The notes beneath the pieces are model-generated. The model was given only the letters and a program-made list of their open reading frames with translations, was not told the origin of the DNA and made no database searches. Of a stretch of DNA of 64,000 nt, positions 1 to 10,002 are shown piece by piece. Source of the DNA: Agarophyton chilense (Eukaryota > Rhodophyta > Florideophyceae > Gracilariales > Gracilariaceae); assembly GCA_030374765.1 (NCBI GenBank), contig JARGXX010000008.1:372001-436000 (forward strand). Direction: 5' to 3'. The first letter of the stretch is position 1, and each line of letters starts with the position of its first letter. The translations under genes and the position numbers were made by a program.

Positions 1-1123
1 CCACTGGTGCGGCCTCTGTAATGCCCTGAAATATGCTTTTCGGCAGTAAATTGACATCTGACCCCTGGTCGGCCAAAACTACTGTTTCGACAGCTCCGTT
101 ACAGAACAGGGCGCTAAAGAGAGAAGAATGGGAATCAATTCTTTCTGACGCGACACGGTTCACTTTCCCTTTTTTCTTCCCGTGTCTGCCGGACGTTGCC
201 TCTTCCCGTCGTTTTTTCTTCTCTGCATAATACTCCTTGCGGAATTTTTCTTTCTCCTCCTCAGTAGAATTGTTGCAGTCCGCGATAAAAAGGAACTCAG
301 CACATTCGGGGTTAAGACAAGGAGGCAAGTCTCTATTTGGTTTCTTTTTTCTTCCTTGCTTATCACTATCCCCTTGTTCACCGGTTCTTTCGCGGCGTCG
401 CTTTCGCGACTTTTCGTGGCTTTTCCTTTTTCCTCCTTTTCCCTGCTTGCGATCTGCTTGGATCGTGCTGGAATGAGAAGAGTCAGAATCCTTTTCGTCC
501 TCTGATTTTGGTACACCATCGCGTTCTAGTTCCACGTCAAGCTTTTTGGCTTGAGCGGCAAGTTCGCGCATGAATACCCCGAAGTCTTTTCTCTCAAATC
601 TTTCTTCCTTGCGCCAGCGGACTATGTTTTTCATTATATTCCGGAGGCGAGACGGTTTAATACGCTTAAGTATATGTTGAATAGATATATGTGGCTTTTC
701 TGCTGGAAGTTCTTTCATGCCTTCCGACTCAAGGGCAGTTATATACCGGTGATGTAAGTTCCACACGCGGTCTTCTGCTTCCTTGAGGTTCATGTCCATC
801 TGGACTTTTCGAATAACATATTCGATGCGGGTCAAATCGTTTCCATCAGGGTTAAAGCTCGCTCTGGTCTGGATACAACTCTTGAGCTGCTCTTCCGTGA
901 TGTCTTTTATGTCGGCGGCTTTGATCCATTCGGCAGTGAGAAAAATCTGTAACAGATAGTTTTCAATAGATGCTTCGTACGATAATGGAGTGATATCCAC
1001 ACCGGGCTCTCTATTGTTTTCTTCCACCTGCTTTTCATAGAGCTCCCTTTTCTTCTGGAAGCTTGCAAAGTTCCGCACTGTTACACTTTGCAGGCGAGGA
1101 GCCTCAAGGTTAGACACGATCAT
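1..1123 (-). CDS. Retrotransposon gag-protease, partial (runs off left edge)
   Basis: One uninterrupted minus-strand frame of about 374 codons reads from an ATG at 1123 to the window edge. The N-terminal two thirds is helical and charged, as in a retrotransposon capsid. Next comes a very basic Lys/Arg stretch (about + 360-470), then a gag-type cysteine motif CLNPECAEFLFIADC (about + 285-330). A retropepsin-like active site, LADQGSDVNLL, lies at about + 40-73. The order capsid, Cys motif, protease fits a Ty3/gypsy-like polyprotein, and the Cys motif resembles that of the chromovirus at 10.4-15.7 kb. Reverse transcriptase would lie beyond the left edge. An earlier ATG at 1169 would extend the protein, but a run of ten A on the coding strand puts it out of frame. 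No LTR could be delimited upstream. Confidence 0.8.
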   Translation of the reverse strand, partial: MIVSNLEAPRLQSVTVRNFASFQKKRELYEKQVEENNREPGVDITPLSYEASIENYLLQIFLTAEWIKAADIKDITEEQLKSCIQTRASFNPDGNDLTRIEYVIRKVQMDMNLKEAEDRVWNLHHRYITALESEGMKELPAEKPHISIQHILKRIKPSRLRNIMKNIVRWRKEERFERKDFGVFMRELAAQAKKLDVELERDGVPKSEDEKDSDSSHSSTIQADRKQGKGGKRKSHEKSRKRRRERTGEQGDSDKQGRKKKPNRDLPPCLNPECAEFLFIADCNNSTEEEKEKFRKEYYAEKKKRREEATSGRHGKKKGKVNRVASERIDSHSSLFSALFCNGAVETVVLADQGSDVNLLPKSIFQGITEAAPV

Positions 1124-1170
1124 CTGCCTGATCGTCTGTGCGGTCGACTGTGCTGTTTTTTTTTTCCATT

Positions 1171-1487
1171 ACCTGACTTGAAGTAAAGTCTGTTGCGCAA
1201 ACACAATTTAAATTGTTGGACTCTATCGCCAAGATAGATAACGAAGGGAACCGATGATGGGCACAAAGGCTCTACCTCCTCTCGCCGGTAGGCCTTGCCT
1301 TTACTGAAACAGTCTTATGTACTGTACTAACAGACTTATGACCTTTCGCCATTTCAATTAAGGGATTATTACAGTCCTACTCATGACCGTTGAGGATCAT
1401 CTTCCGATAAGAGCTGCACGTCTCAACAAAGTTTAAAGGGCCTAGTCTAAGGTATGAAGTTGGTGTGTCACTCAAGAAGGCCAACAT
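1171..1487. other. Non-coding stretch upstream of the gag frame
   Basis: No convincing coding frame. It should contain the 5' untranslated region and perhaps the 5' LTR of the minus-strand element to its left, but I found no second LTR copy to compare and no clear TGG-type primer binding site. Confidence 0.3.
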
Positions 1488-1863
1488 TGTCTAAATAAAT
1501 GGAAGTTTTCCATGTGGTGCAGAATCTGATTTAAGCATATTCCGTCAAAACATGAAAACTAAGTTTTGTGCCGACGAAATGGTTGTCGCTGACAAGGTTT
1601 ACAAATATTCCAAATGTCTTCTTCGTGATCATATTTGGCAGTTGGATATGAGACGAGTACATTCTCTGCTTCGTGCTCGACACGAGAATATTAACAATCG
1701 TGTCAAACAGTTTTTAGTGCTAAGCCGGCCTTTTCGTCACGATCTGTCTTTCCACAAGACCTTCTTTTATGCTGTGGCGAATATTATACAGCTTTATAAT
1801 AACAATGGAGAGCCACTATTCGACATTCAGATTGAATTCGCAAATGGCAAGAAATTATTTTGA
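1488..1863 (+). pseudogene. DDE transposase C-terminal fragment (PIF/Harbinger-like, DDE_Tnp_4 type)
   Basis: A short open frame holds two motifs that I recognise from eukaryotic DDE_Tnp_4/Harbinger-type nucleases. GSFPCGAESDLSIFR is followed by a target-loop region ending in ADKVY. A C-terminal block contains RARHENINNRVKQF, then FRHDL and NGEPLF, where ARHE supplies the last catalytic Glu. The N-terminal catalytic half is absent, so the protein cannot be active. The frame starts without its own credible start codon and stops at TGA 1861-1863. No terminal inverted repeats were found. The class assignment rests on motif recall, not alignment. Confidence 0.6.
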
Positions 1864-2122
1864 CATTGAAGCTATGTTAATGTTGCTTTCTATTTCATCG
1901 ATGCTGTCATGGTAAAAAACATATTTATCTCGAAATCTTCATGAAAGATATGCCATATTCCGTTAACATTTTCTTAGTACATATCTACATAGATAGGGAT
2001 TAAGTAAACTTTTTTTCTAACCCTGCCTATGAAAACCGAATCATTGAAGACTTCTGGATTATTACTCGAGCAGCACAATCCTGCCAAATACAACGTATAT
2101 ATGGAATTTCCCGCATCTCCCC

Positions 2123-2482
2123 GGGAAGAAAGCCATCCAGTCACGATTGGTGTTTGTCAAGAAACGTATGGCTGATGGGTCGCTGGACCGGTATAAGGCG
2201 AGACTAGTGGCAAAAGGTTGTCAGCAGGGAGACATTGACGCTATCTTTGCTCCTGTGGTTGATTATGTCAGCGTGCGGATTGTGATAGCACTTCTGGCTA
2301 ACATGGAATACACTTCTCATCATATAGATGTAAAGTCTGGCTTTCTGAATGGCAATATTTGCCCTTCTGAGCAAATCTATATGTTGCCGCCTCCTCGACC
2401 TAATCCAAGTCTGAGAAAGGGGGAAGCACTGTTGTTAATGATAGAAAAACGCGCCCAAACGTTCAAAGGAACAGAAATTTAA
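2123..2482 (+). pseudogene. Ty1/copia reverse transcriptase fragment (family B)
   Basis: The frame starts in the typical copia RT opening (GKKAIQSRLVFVKKRMADGS) and continues through YKARLVAKG, FAPVVDYVSVR and HHIDVKSGFLNG, where the Asp of the first catalytic motif sits. It ends just after the EQIYMLPPP motif. The YVDD catalytic box, RNase H and integrase are missing. A more decayed, inverted relative lies at about 34560-34850 on the minus strand, so both belong to one family. No LTRs are visible next to it. Confidence 0.75.
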
Positions 2483-3409
2483 TCTAGGATAGAGTCTGCA
2501 CTATCTGGGCAGTGATTATAAAGCAGAGGGGGGCGGTTTTAGATACTTAAACGTGAAGCACACTTTGTTGTTCTAGTTTTTTGTCTTTTTGCGGATGGTT
2601 GCTTGGGCTTTCCGGAACATCAATGCTGATAGGCAAGTGTTTCGGGCTTTTGTAGCACTCTGGATACGTTCCACCTGATACAACTGCCTCGAAACTGTTA
2701 CACGCAATGAGCCTCTTCGACGCAGTAAATCATCTAACGCAACCCAACAATCACTGTGAGGCTTGCATTAACTGACTGCATTCAAGTTATGCATCGCTAA
2801 TGCAACAATCTACTTTTGAACTTGACTTCTACAGTTGCATTAGATATATGCATCGCATTCCAGCACTAGCATTCCATAGTGATCACTAGAAACACATTTT
2901 TCAGGGAGTTTGTAGAACCCAAATTTAGGGAACAGACAAACCGAACAGATCTGTGAAATGCAGCTCTGTTACCAAGCTGTAGCCCAGCTGGAAGCCTATA
3001 AGAAGGGCTGCGCAGCTGCGGCAGCCCTCCTTGAGTCTGCTCAACCAGAACAATAAACTCAAGCACTGAATCATTTAACACAGCGAAACCAACGACACAA
3101 GCTTCGAAGTCAAATCGAATCAAAGAAGTCTTATCCGATGAGCTTCTTTTCATCGGATGTGTCTATATCCTTGAGGAGAAAAGAATCGTTCAAAAGCCTG
3201 TGAAGCTTCATAACCTTTACTCTGCTTTTGAATTCTTTTTCGTATCTCGCACCATATGTCTTAGCAAACGGGAAAGTTTCATCGGGAAGCTGGTATGGCC
3301 CTCTCATTTGAACCGTTCCCTCCTCTCTTGCTTGAAAATTGTTTTCAAGACACAGTTAAACACTCAAGCGCAGATTGTAAAAGTCTCAGAGCACAACTAA
3401 AGAGAGGTT
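2483..3409. other. Unassigned DNA with short TGCATTA/TGCATCGC repeats
   Basis: No recognisable gene. Around 2750-2870 the octamer-like words TGCATTA and TGCATCGC recur several times. AATAAA occurs at about 3052. Short open frames here have no recognisable similarity. Confidence 0.3.
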
Positions 3410-3414
3410 ACCCT

Positions 3415-3682
3415 TGTTGTATAAACCTCTAGCAGGTTTCGGAAGGCAACTGGAAACTGCTGTATGTGATAGAAAAATGTGGAAGCATCTAGAAGCTTCT
3501 ATAGAACTTTATGTAGAAAATGCAAGAACTATCTTAGAAGAAAATGATATGCGTCTAGAACAAATTACAAGTGCTTCAAAGCAGTATAAAAGGAAAGAAG
3601 AACAGATACTGAGTCGAAGAAAACGAACTGAAGTCTATACTTAACCAAGTTATCCGCGTTCTAAGTGTACTTCAAACCATCA
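3415..3682 (+). mobile_element. Solo LTR of copia family A
   Basis: This 268-bp sequence begins TGTTG and ends ATCA. It is flanked by a perfect 5-bp target duplication ACCCT (3410-3414 and 3683-3687). It is clearly homologous to the LTR at 20611-20879 and to the inverted one at 35332-35598; all three share the blocks around CTCTAG, GAAGCTTC, TATCTTAGAAG and TTCTAAGTGTAC. An LTR with target duplications but no internal region is the usual product of LTR-LTR recombination. Confidence 0.9.
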
Positions 3683-4043
3683 ACCCTTCTCGTCATACTT
3701 CCATATTATCAAATAGTGCAGCCATCTCTACCGATATCCGACCTAGTCGTGACCCTTGACGTATCTCCAAGGGCAGAGACTGTGCGTTCCGCGAATGTCT
3801 CGGAACATATCGCTAAAAATTTTTGGGTTTACGCTCAGCTGGAAAAATATGACAACAATTAAACTTGAGATGCCACGATGAACGCTCAATAACTTTATGC
3901 TAACAAATATCGGAACACAGATATTTTTCATCAATGGAAAAAGAAAGAACGTATAAACATTCTTGAGGACTCCACGGCTGTACTGGCTCTAAGTTGGATG
4001 GCCAGAAAAAGTGTGAGAAACTTAGGAGTTGTGTCTTCGGGAT
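3683..4043. other. Unassigned DNA
   Basis: Nothing recognised in this stretch beyond short uninformative open frames. Confidence 0.3.
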
Positions 4044-4200
4044 TGGGAGCAGATCTCTCTCCTAGAGTGTGCTGTGTGCAGTGCGCTCTGCGATCTGCAC
4101 GACAATGGCCGAGTTCTGGTCTGTCACCTAACCTCTCCAAGAATGAATGATCTTGAATCTACTAAACACATCGCGGACAATAATCTCTTTTAACTGTTTT
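4044..4200 (-). repeat. Dispersed repeat shared with 6700-6860 (copia pol tail region)
   Basis: This segment aligns by eye with 6700-6860: shared blocks include GAGTGTGCTGTGTG/GAGTGCGCTGTGTG, GCACGACAATG/GCACGATAATG, AATGATCTTG and GCGGACAATAA. At the 6.7-kb copy the segment directly follows a copia RNase H remnant on the minus strand. Both are therefore best read as the 3' end of pol plus its downstream flank in one family. Here the RNase H part is not recognisable. Confidence 0.5.
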
Positions 4201-4205
4201 ATTGT

Positions 4206-5055
4206 TCATTTGCGAGCGTATGCACGCATCCTCACATTCAGTGTCTGAAAATGACTCTTATTTGGGTCTAAATTGTCGGCTTTGTACCTCTTCAAATTCC
4301 GGGAGCTCTCTTGTTCGGCCATTACATTTATGCAGCAATCAGGGTTAAGATTGGTGCGAAGAAATCTTTTCGATCATCGGCGACATTTCCAAATAGCTCA
4401 GCAGAAACAGACGTGAAGCGTTCAAAACGTTGAGTGGGGCCTGCGTCTTTGTGTTTTACCATCAGCAAGGGTCATGATTGCGGTAGCTGCGTCGAAATGC
4501 TATTTCCATCTGTGAAGGTTCGGATCACATGAACAAGGCTTCCTGAACCTCCTGCAAGCAAACCGGAGCCCCTTGAAAAAGAAAATGAGTGGTTTTCTGG
4601 CTATGAATGCTATTTTTTACCAGTGTATCTCTTGTTAGTGGGGATGTGGGCACTGTAGATGCAGTGAACCTGAAAGCTGCCGGACTAACCTTTTAGAAAT
4701 TTAGTGTCAGCGCCATTTTATGTAATCTATTGTATTCTTGTATATATATTTATATATGGGAAACCTCCGCTGTCTTCAGTAACAATCTAAGAATTATATA
4801 GCCTCCACATTCTATTGCCTGTCTATTGAGTAGGACGTAAAGTAAGACCATTGGACGTTCTTTGAAATTCGTGATTATCTCTGAAATCTCTGACGGATCG
4901 AAGACTTCTACGCTGAATAGGGTCTTTTCTCTTCTGAAACCTGTCATTGAGGAGAAGGCTTTTGGGATATTACATTAATCAAACAGGAGGGAACTTCAGA
5001 GGATATGGCTTCGTACATTCAAAGTTTTATTGCTCAAAAGGAATTATTTCGACAT
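4206..5055. other. Unassigned AT-rich DNA
   Basis: No gene recognised. There is an AT-rich run of TATATA at about 4740-4757. Confidence 0.3.
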
Positions 5056-5541
5056 TTATCCTCCCCGAAAAGGAACTTCTTTGCTACACATGCAAGAAAC
5101 ATATACAAACTGTTCATCCGCTATGATAGAACAAGCTCCATATCTCATATTTCTGTTTAATTCAGAGATCACTTTTGTTCGGTCTTCGTTGCTGAGATTT
5201 GATTCTTCGAAGCCCTTTTCTTCTAGGTCCCTGGGACTAAATCGGTATCCCCTCTTTGCATTTAATACCAAATTTGTTGCTATGAGATTCTTTTTTATAG
5301 CTGTTGTGTACTCAAACTTGTGGGCGACCCAAAAGAATGAAACGTCCATAGCAAAATTTCTCGCTTTTTCGTACTCTTGCCTTGCCCAGTACACATTATT
5401 CAACTGACAAATTTGAAACAACGTGTTGTTCCACAGCAATGGACGATCCCCGGTCTTTTCTAGACATAGGTTGAGACCTTTAAAAAGCTTTCTGCTCATG
5501 AACGGATACCCGCATAAAGTAGTCATTGGAAGATCTTCCAT
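5056..5541 (-). CDS. Hypothetical protein, 161 aa
   Basis: An uninterrupted frame begins at ATG 5541 (MEDLPMTT). The open frame extends about 25 codons further upstream, but the next codon used as a start there is TTG, so the ATG is preferred. The product is mixed and soluble-looking, rich in Asn, Phe, Tyr and Arg, with no signal peptide, membrane span or motif that I recognise. It ends in a Cys-containing tail (VSCMCSKE). It lies among copia scraps, so it may be an exon, a gag remnant or a small host gene. There is no support beyond the open frame and plausible composition. Confidence 0.35.
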   Translation of the reverse strand: MEDLPMTTLCGYPFMSRKLFKGLNLCLEKTGDRPLLWNNTLFQICQLNNVYWARQEYEKARNFAMDVSFFWVAHKFEYTTAIKKNLIATNLVLNAKRGYRFSPRDLEEKGFEESNLSNEDRTKVISELNRNMRYGACSIIADEQFVYVSCMCSKEVPFRGG

Positions 5542-6699
5542 TACGATGGTAAAATACTGGAAAGAGCGGAGTGAGTACAAAGCTTCTCTCTTATCTAAAC
5601 ATATTCACCAAATATTGCAAGCACTAATTACTTAACTTTTGGAATATCTCCGAAATATGAAGAGCTAAAGCTCCGATTTTAAAGCAAGATAATGTTGAAC
5701 TCTGTGTGTGTTTCTGTCAGTTACTACAGAGTTCAGGTTAATTGACGCTTTCAAGTCATATACCATGTGCCGTTTGGTGTTCGATTTTAAATCTAGGTTT
5801 TGTGTTGTTCTTTAGTTTCACAACAGTGAAACTACACTCGTTCCCATGAATATTATTCAATTCCCTGCAAAAAGCCCAAGCATTCATTTCTCATTACTAT
5901 TTTTCTCGTCATTTCTTTTCAAGTTCTTCGTAAATTTTTCAGAGATCCTGATGGTCTGTTTAAAACTTGTATGCCAAATAAATTAGTAAGACTTCGTTTT
6001 CTTTCACTCGGTCCTTGTCTTCCATTTTTTTAATACTTCTTTTCGAACGTAGTGAGCAAAGGCACTTGAATAAAAGAAAAAACGCTGCACTGTAAGCGAC
6101 CCAGAATACAAAACGTAACGAAAGCGATGGTTTCAAGTACACTTAAAAGCAAATGGAAAAGTTATGTGTTGGCTTAAATTTTGTTTTCTTCCACTCCTTA
6201 GTCTTTTATATCCTTTACACTACTTTGAAGCCCTCCTTCAAAGTTCTAAATTTACACTATTTTGTTCTAAGATGCTTCATACTTTTTTTTCTACCTTAAG
6301 ATCTGAAATAATTTCCAAATGCTTCCATATATTTTTCCAAGATCAAGCAGTTTTTAGTTTCTTTCCATAATCGTCAAAACGTTTCTAAATTGCCCCCTGT
6401 ACACTTTAGAACTGCTTTAGTCTAAGCAACTTCCAGAAATGTAGGTTTCTCGATTTACGTAGAACGTTTGTAAAGATACCAAACACTGGTATTTCGAGGA
6501 ACCGTGGAAGTTGATTTATTTTAGCATTTTGGACAAGCGCAAAACCAAGATACATTCGCGCCGGCGGTCTTGTGAGCGCTGCCTTGCGAAGCGCAACCAC
6601 ACCGCGTCGCCGCGCAGCGATCGTATCTTGAACAGACAGCTTTTCTGTTTTGCGTTGTACAACTCGGTCTTTTTGTCTTGATTCCCTCACCATCCACCC
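5542..6699. other. Unassigned AT-rich DNA
   Basis: No gene recognised. Small frames at 5960-6142 and 6406-6693 (-) have no recognisable content. Confidence 0.3.
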
Positions 6700-6860
6700 T
6701 CAGGAGCAGCCACACTCTTCTGGAGTGCGCTGTGTGTAGCAGGTCTTGCTTGTTGCACGATAATGTTCGTCTATACGGCTTATCACCTCTTCGACCGAAA
6801 ATAAATGATCTTGGGGAAAGCTCTACAAACTGCGGACAATAACATGTTTTCTGTTGGACA
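6700..6860 (-). repeat. Dispersed repeat shared with 4044-4200
   Basis: Second copy of the repeat described at 4044-4200. It adjoins the end of the copia RNase H remnant at 6800-7115, which gives it its orientation and identity as the pol 3' end. Confidence 0.5.
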
Positions 6861-7115
6861 GTATAGAATTACGATTTAATTTTTATTCACACACACTTTA
6901 AAATAAAAATGCTTAATAGAAATATGTTTTGATTTTTCGTAACTTTCTAGGTGCTTAGAAATAGATTCCCGGGTGATTTTCAACAGATACGTGCACTGGT
7001 TTGCATATGGAATCTTTCTTTTCGTAAATCAATTTTGAGAACCATGGTTCTTTTTTGATTGCCGGACGTAACGCAATTTGCTCGGCTCAAGTAGCTGACA
7101 AAGCTATAGAATTTT
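6800..7115 (-). pseudogene. Ty1/copia RNase H C-terminal fragment
   Basis: On the minus strand the sequence encodes the end of a copia RNase H: ALSAT then a stop replacing the catalytic Glu region, AEQIAL, WFSKLIYEKK, SKHLESYEKSKHISIKHF, and the CPTENM stretch that normally precedes the last helix. At least two in-frame stops interrupt it, so it is dead. RT and integrase are missing. The SKHISIKHFY motif resembles copia family A at 20.4 kb, but this copy is not close to it. Confidence 0.75.
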
Positions 7116-7391
7116 CATTTAAGTTATTACTTTCTCTGTTAAAGGCTCTTGCAGGTGTTTATGGTTTGGAGTGTAGAGGACACAGAGGAGGCACAAGCGC
7201 ATCGCGATCTGCTGCACCGTAGGGTAGAGTCCAGTGAGTCTCAGAGGGACTTCACTGCGCCGAGGGTGGAGGGTGTGGGTTTCGAAACGATTAGGGGCGC
7301 GACAACGCGATAGGGTGGCACTCGAGTAGATCTTTCAGTTCACCGTTGTAGATCCAAAATAAAACCACTTCTTACTGCCTTGAAATCCCAG
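7116..7391. other. Unassigned DNA between copia remnant and zinc-finger gene
   Basis: No gene recognised. It should hold the 3' untranslated region of the zinc-finger gene. No obvious AATAAA lies on the minus strand; one AATAAA occurs on the plus strand at about 7360. Confidence 0.3.
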
Positions 7392-8225
7392 TTACTGTTC
7401 CACTGTAGCATGTCTTCGGGGACACCTTTGTCTTTTGTGTTTTTCGACACAGGAAATTCTTGTGAATGTCTCACCGCACCATTCGCAAGGAAACCTGGAC
7501 CTGTTTAGATTGTGCGACTCTTTGTGACGCACCAGATATCTCCTTTCCGTGTACCCTTTCTGGCACACGTCACAGAAAAACCTATGTCTCAATGACGGGG
7601 CAATATGTGACTTCATGTGTCTCGTCAATCCACCCTTAAAGCTATACCTCGCGTTGCACACCTCACACATGTACGGCCAAGATTCCGGAGGGAGATGCGT
7701 TGCTTCGTGTCTCCTTAAGTTGAATGTCCTGGTTGTGGTGAATTCACATTGGGTACATGTCAGCACATGCATACTTTGGCTCCGTGGGATTGGATCCGTT
7801 GCACCCTGTGCGACTGAACCACATTCCGGATGTATAATTCCACTGCTTGGGCCTGCTACACCTCGCTCAACAGAATAGTTTCCTCTCCCCGAGCCTTCCG
7901 CGAGTTCAATAGGATTCTGGGACATTTGTTGAAGGGTTTGCGGAAGTCCAGAGAGCCCATTTTCCATTCTACGAGCTCTTTTCGAGGCATGTCTGCGAAT
8001 GTCGTCAATTTCTGTGCTCATGGCGGTGTTCGTAGGGTAGATGGATCTTTGTCCTGCTGTGCTACTCATAGCGACCGGTTCATGTCCCAAAGAGCTCCAG
8101 AATTCGCCACTGCCCAAAGGTTCCCAGCTTCCGTGGGAGTGTATGGAGCTTTGGCTGTCAGTCCTGCGAGACCTTTTGCTTCCAGCGCGGTTCTCACCGT
8201 TTCGATTTTGGTTTTGACGGTCCAT
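7392..8225 (-). CDS. C2H2 zinc-finger protein, 277 aa
   Basis: Intact single-exon frame with ATG at 8225; the upstream in-frame TTG is not needed. The first 150 residues are polar and low in complexity, with basic clusters that look like nuclear localisation signals (KRSRR at about 17-21 and KRARR at about 82-86). Four zinc fingers follow in tandem. Three are C2H2: C157/C160/H173/H177, C187/C190/H203/H207 and C218/C221/H234/H238. The fourth is C2HC: C247/C250/H263/C268. Linkers are not the TGEKP type. This is the layout of a sequence-specific DNA-binding, probably nuclear, regulator; its target is unknown. It lies between copia debris and a DIRS-like element yet has no stop or frameshift, so it is likely a live host gene. 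A domesticated mobile-element gene is the alternative. Confidence 0.8.
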   Translation of the reverse strand: MDRQNQNRNGENRAGSKRSRRTDSQSSIHSHGSWEPLGSGEFWSSLGHEPVAMSSTAGQRSIYPTNTAMSTEIDDIRRHASKRARRMENGLSGLPQTLQQMSQNPIELAEGSGRGNYSVERGVAGPSSGIIHPECGSVAQGATDPIPRSQSMHVLTCTQCEFTTTRTFNLRRHEATHLPPESWPYMCEVCNARYSFKGGLTRHMKSHIAPSLRHRFFCDVCQKGYTERRYLVRHKESHNLNRSRFPCEWCGETFTRISCVEKHKRQRCPRRHATVEQ

Positions 8226-8833
8226 TGATAGACTTCTTTTCTTGTTCAAGAATTGCAGAAAACTGGTGTGTTCTGGCGTGTCCTCGATATGCCTGCTCCA
8301 GTATAATGGGGATAGTTATTGGTATGCATTTATAGGATTTAAAAAAAGGAAGCTGTTCTTGGACCATTTCCGTATTGTGTTGTTTTTTTTTGTATGAAAA
8401 GATAGTTTTAATGTTACCAGTTTCCAATCACTGATGCTAAAGCAGCATCTTGTTCTAAATGTGAGTTTTATGATAACCTTATTCCGCAAACGTGCGCTGC
8501 CAGAACAAGAAAGAAAATTGAACCAAAAGCTTCTTAAACCAGTTTTGTAAAAACGTCTGGTCGTTGCAGACTATTTCTTTCGTCGGGTAGGTGAATCACC
8601 GCGCGTTTCTATGTGATACAAAAGCGCAAGACGGGACTCTTTCACAGTTGCCCGTGACGCCAGGGTTCTGTAGACTTACTGCCCCACCCAGATCGATGTT
8701 CAACTTGAGCTCGGTTGGTTCTGATGTATCGTAGATAATTTCACAATGTTTTGGCATTCATCCAAAATTGACAAAAACTCTTCGCCATGTTCCTTAATCC
8801 TCCTTTTGGAGAAGTGTTTTGTTCGCATTTTCA
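8226..8833. other. Intergenic region upstream of the zinc-finger gene
   Basis: No gene recognised. It should contain the zinc-finger promoter on its left and the 3' end of the DIRS-like element on its right. No terminal repeat of that element could be delimited. Confidence 0.3.
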
Positions 8834-9790
8834 TTACGAGCGCTCTACCGTTCGATAGATATCGTCGTAGAGAGGTAAAAGATTTCCATCTGCCAGTGAT
8901 GGCGATTGTCTCTGCCGAAGCTCCTTGATGTAATCCGAAAATTCCCCTCCAATTCGAGCGGAGTGCGTCGTGAATCGAGTAGAATCAAAGCCAAAAAACC
9001 AGGCGGCTTCTTTAAAAGACGATTGTATTCCGTGTAGGAGATGTCGCAATCCTTTTTCCTGTGCCTTCCAGTCCTTCTTGCTAAGTGAGTTGGCAGCAAA
9101 TCGATGCATCTCTTGCTCCGTATCGGTGTGAATTGCTTTGGGCCTGTCTTGGGAGTCTAAATATTGATTCCGGCCATTTCTCCTCCCATGTGTGCGACTT
9201 AAACTTGTTCCGGACACACAATGTCTTCAACTGGGACACCCAAAACTTCTGAAGCCCTCATGTACGTGCACCACTGTAAACATAGTGCTACTGCGGCAGT
9301 GGACTGTTTACGACTGAAAAATTCGGCGAACGCAAACATAAGTTTCTCAGTAAGCGGAAGGGCTGATTGTGGGGCAGCAGCTTACTCCACCCTGCAATAG
9401 TCTTCCTTGAAAGGCCCATACAATTCTTTGTGTGAGGTCTAGCAAAAGCAAATAAAGCTCAACACGTGTGCCATCTGCTGCCTACTTCCGGCTGAAGTGT
9501 TTTCCGTGTACGACTCTTCAATGTACCAGGAAAGCCACTCATATAACTCTTGCATCGTTCGAGGATGGATACGGAGCCAGCTAAGAAAAGGCTCATAGGC
9601 TTTGGTGTAGAGCCTTTGGGTCTTAGTTGAACTGTTCGCTGCAGCGACTGGCCTCTTGTCAAAGAAATCTGCGCTTGGAAGCAAGGAATCTGCATAAATT
9701 GGGAAGGATATCGATTTCTAATAACTTTCCTCGCGATCTTGGGAGCCTTTTTGAACTGCCTGTCTTTTCTGTGTTCTGAACTTCTTGCCA
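8834..9790 (-). pseudogene. Tyrosine recombinase of the DIRS-like element
   Basis: Pieces in shifted frames add up to a tyrosine recombinase. The N-terminal SAM-like region contains STKTQRLYTKAYEPFLSWL (about 9580-9640). A middle block contains YMRASEVLGV (about 9240-9270), which supplies the first catalytic Arg. Near the end is FTTHSARIGGEF (about 8935-8970), the conserved H-x-x-R box. The catalytic Tyr should lie shortly after, in a region disrupted by frame changes. At least two frameshifts and several stops separate the blocks. In this class the enzyme inserts the circular cDNA without DDE chemistry. Confidence 0.65.
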
Positions 9791-10002
9791 TCGACTGTTT
9801 CCAAACCTTTTCGAAAGCCTGATGAAGCCCAGAAAGACTAGAAGAGGAACGCTCTCTGCGCTTTCAAAACCAAGGCACATCTTGGTTGCGTTCTTCGAAA
9901 ACGCAGACTGCTTCGGAACTCATGTTTTCCCCGCCGTTAGCCTTGATCTTGAAGGGCCGTCTGCGGGGTTTAAAGTGGAGGGTATGTGCAGGAAACATAC
10001 TT

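Noticed and set aside
160..519. 119-codon minus frame and overlapping plus frames near the left edge
   Set aside because: The true coding phase is the gag-protease frame on the minus strand, which explains the codon structure.
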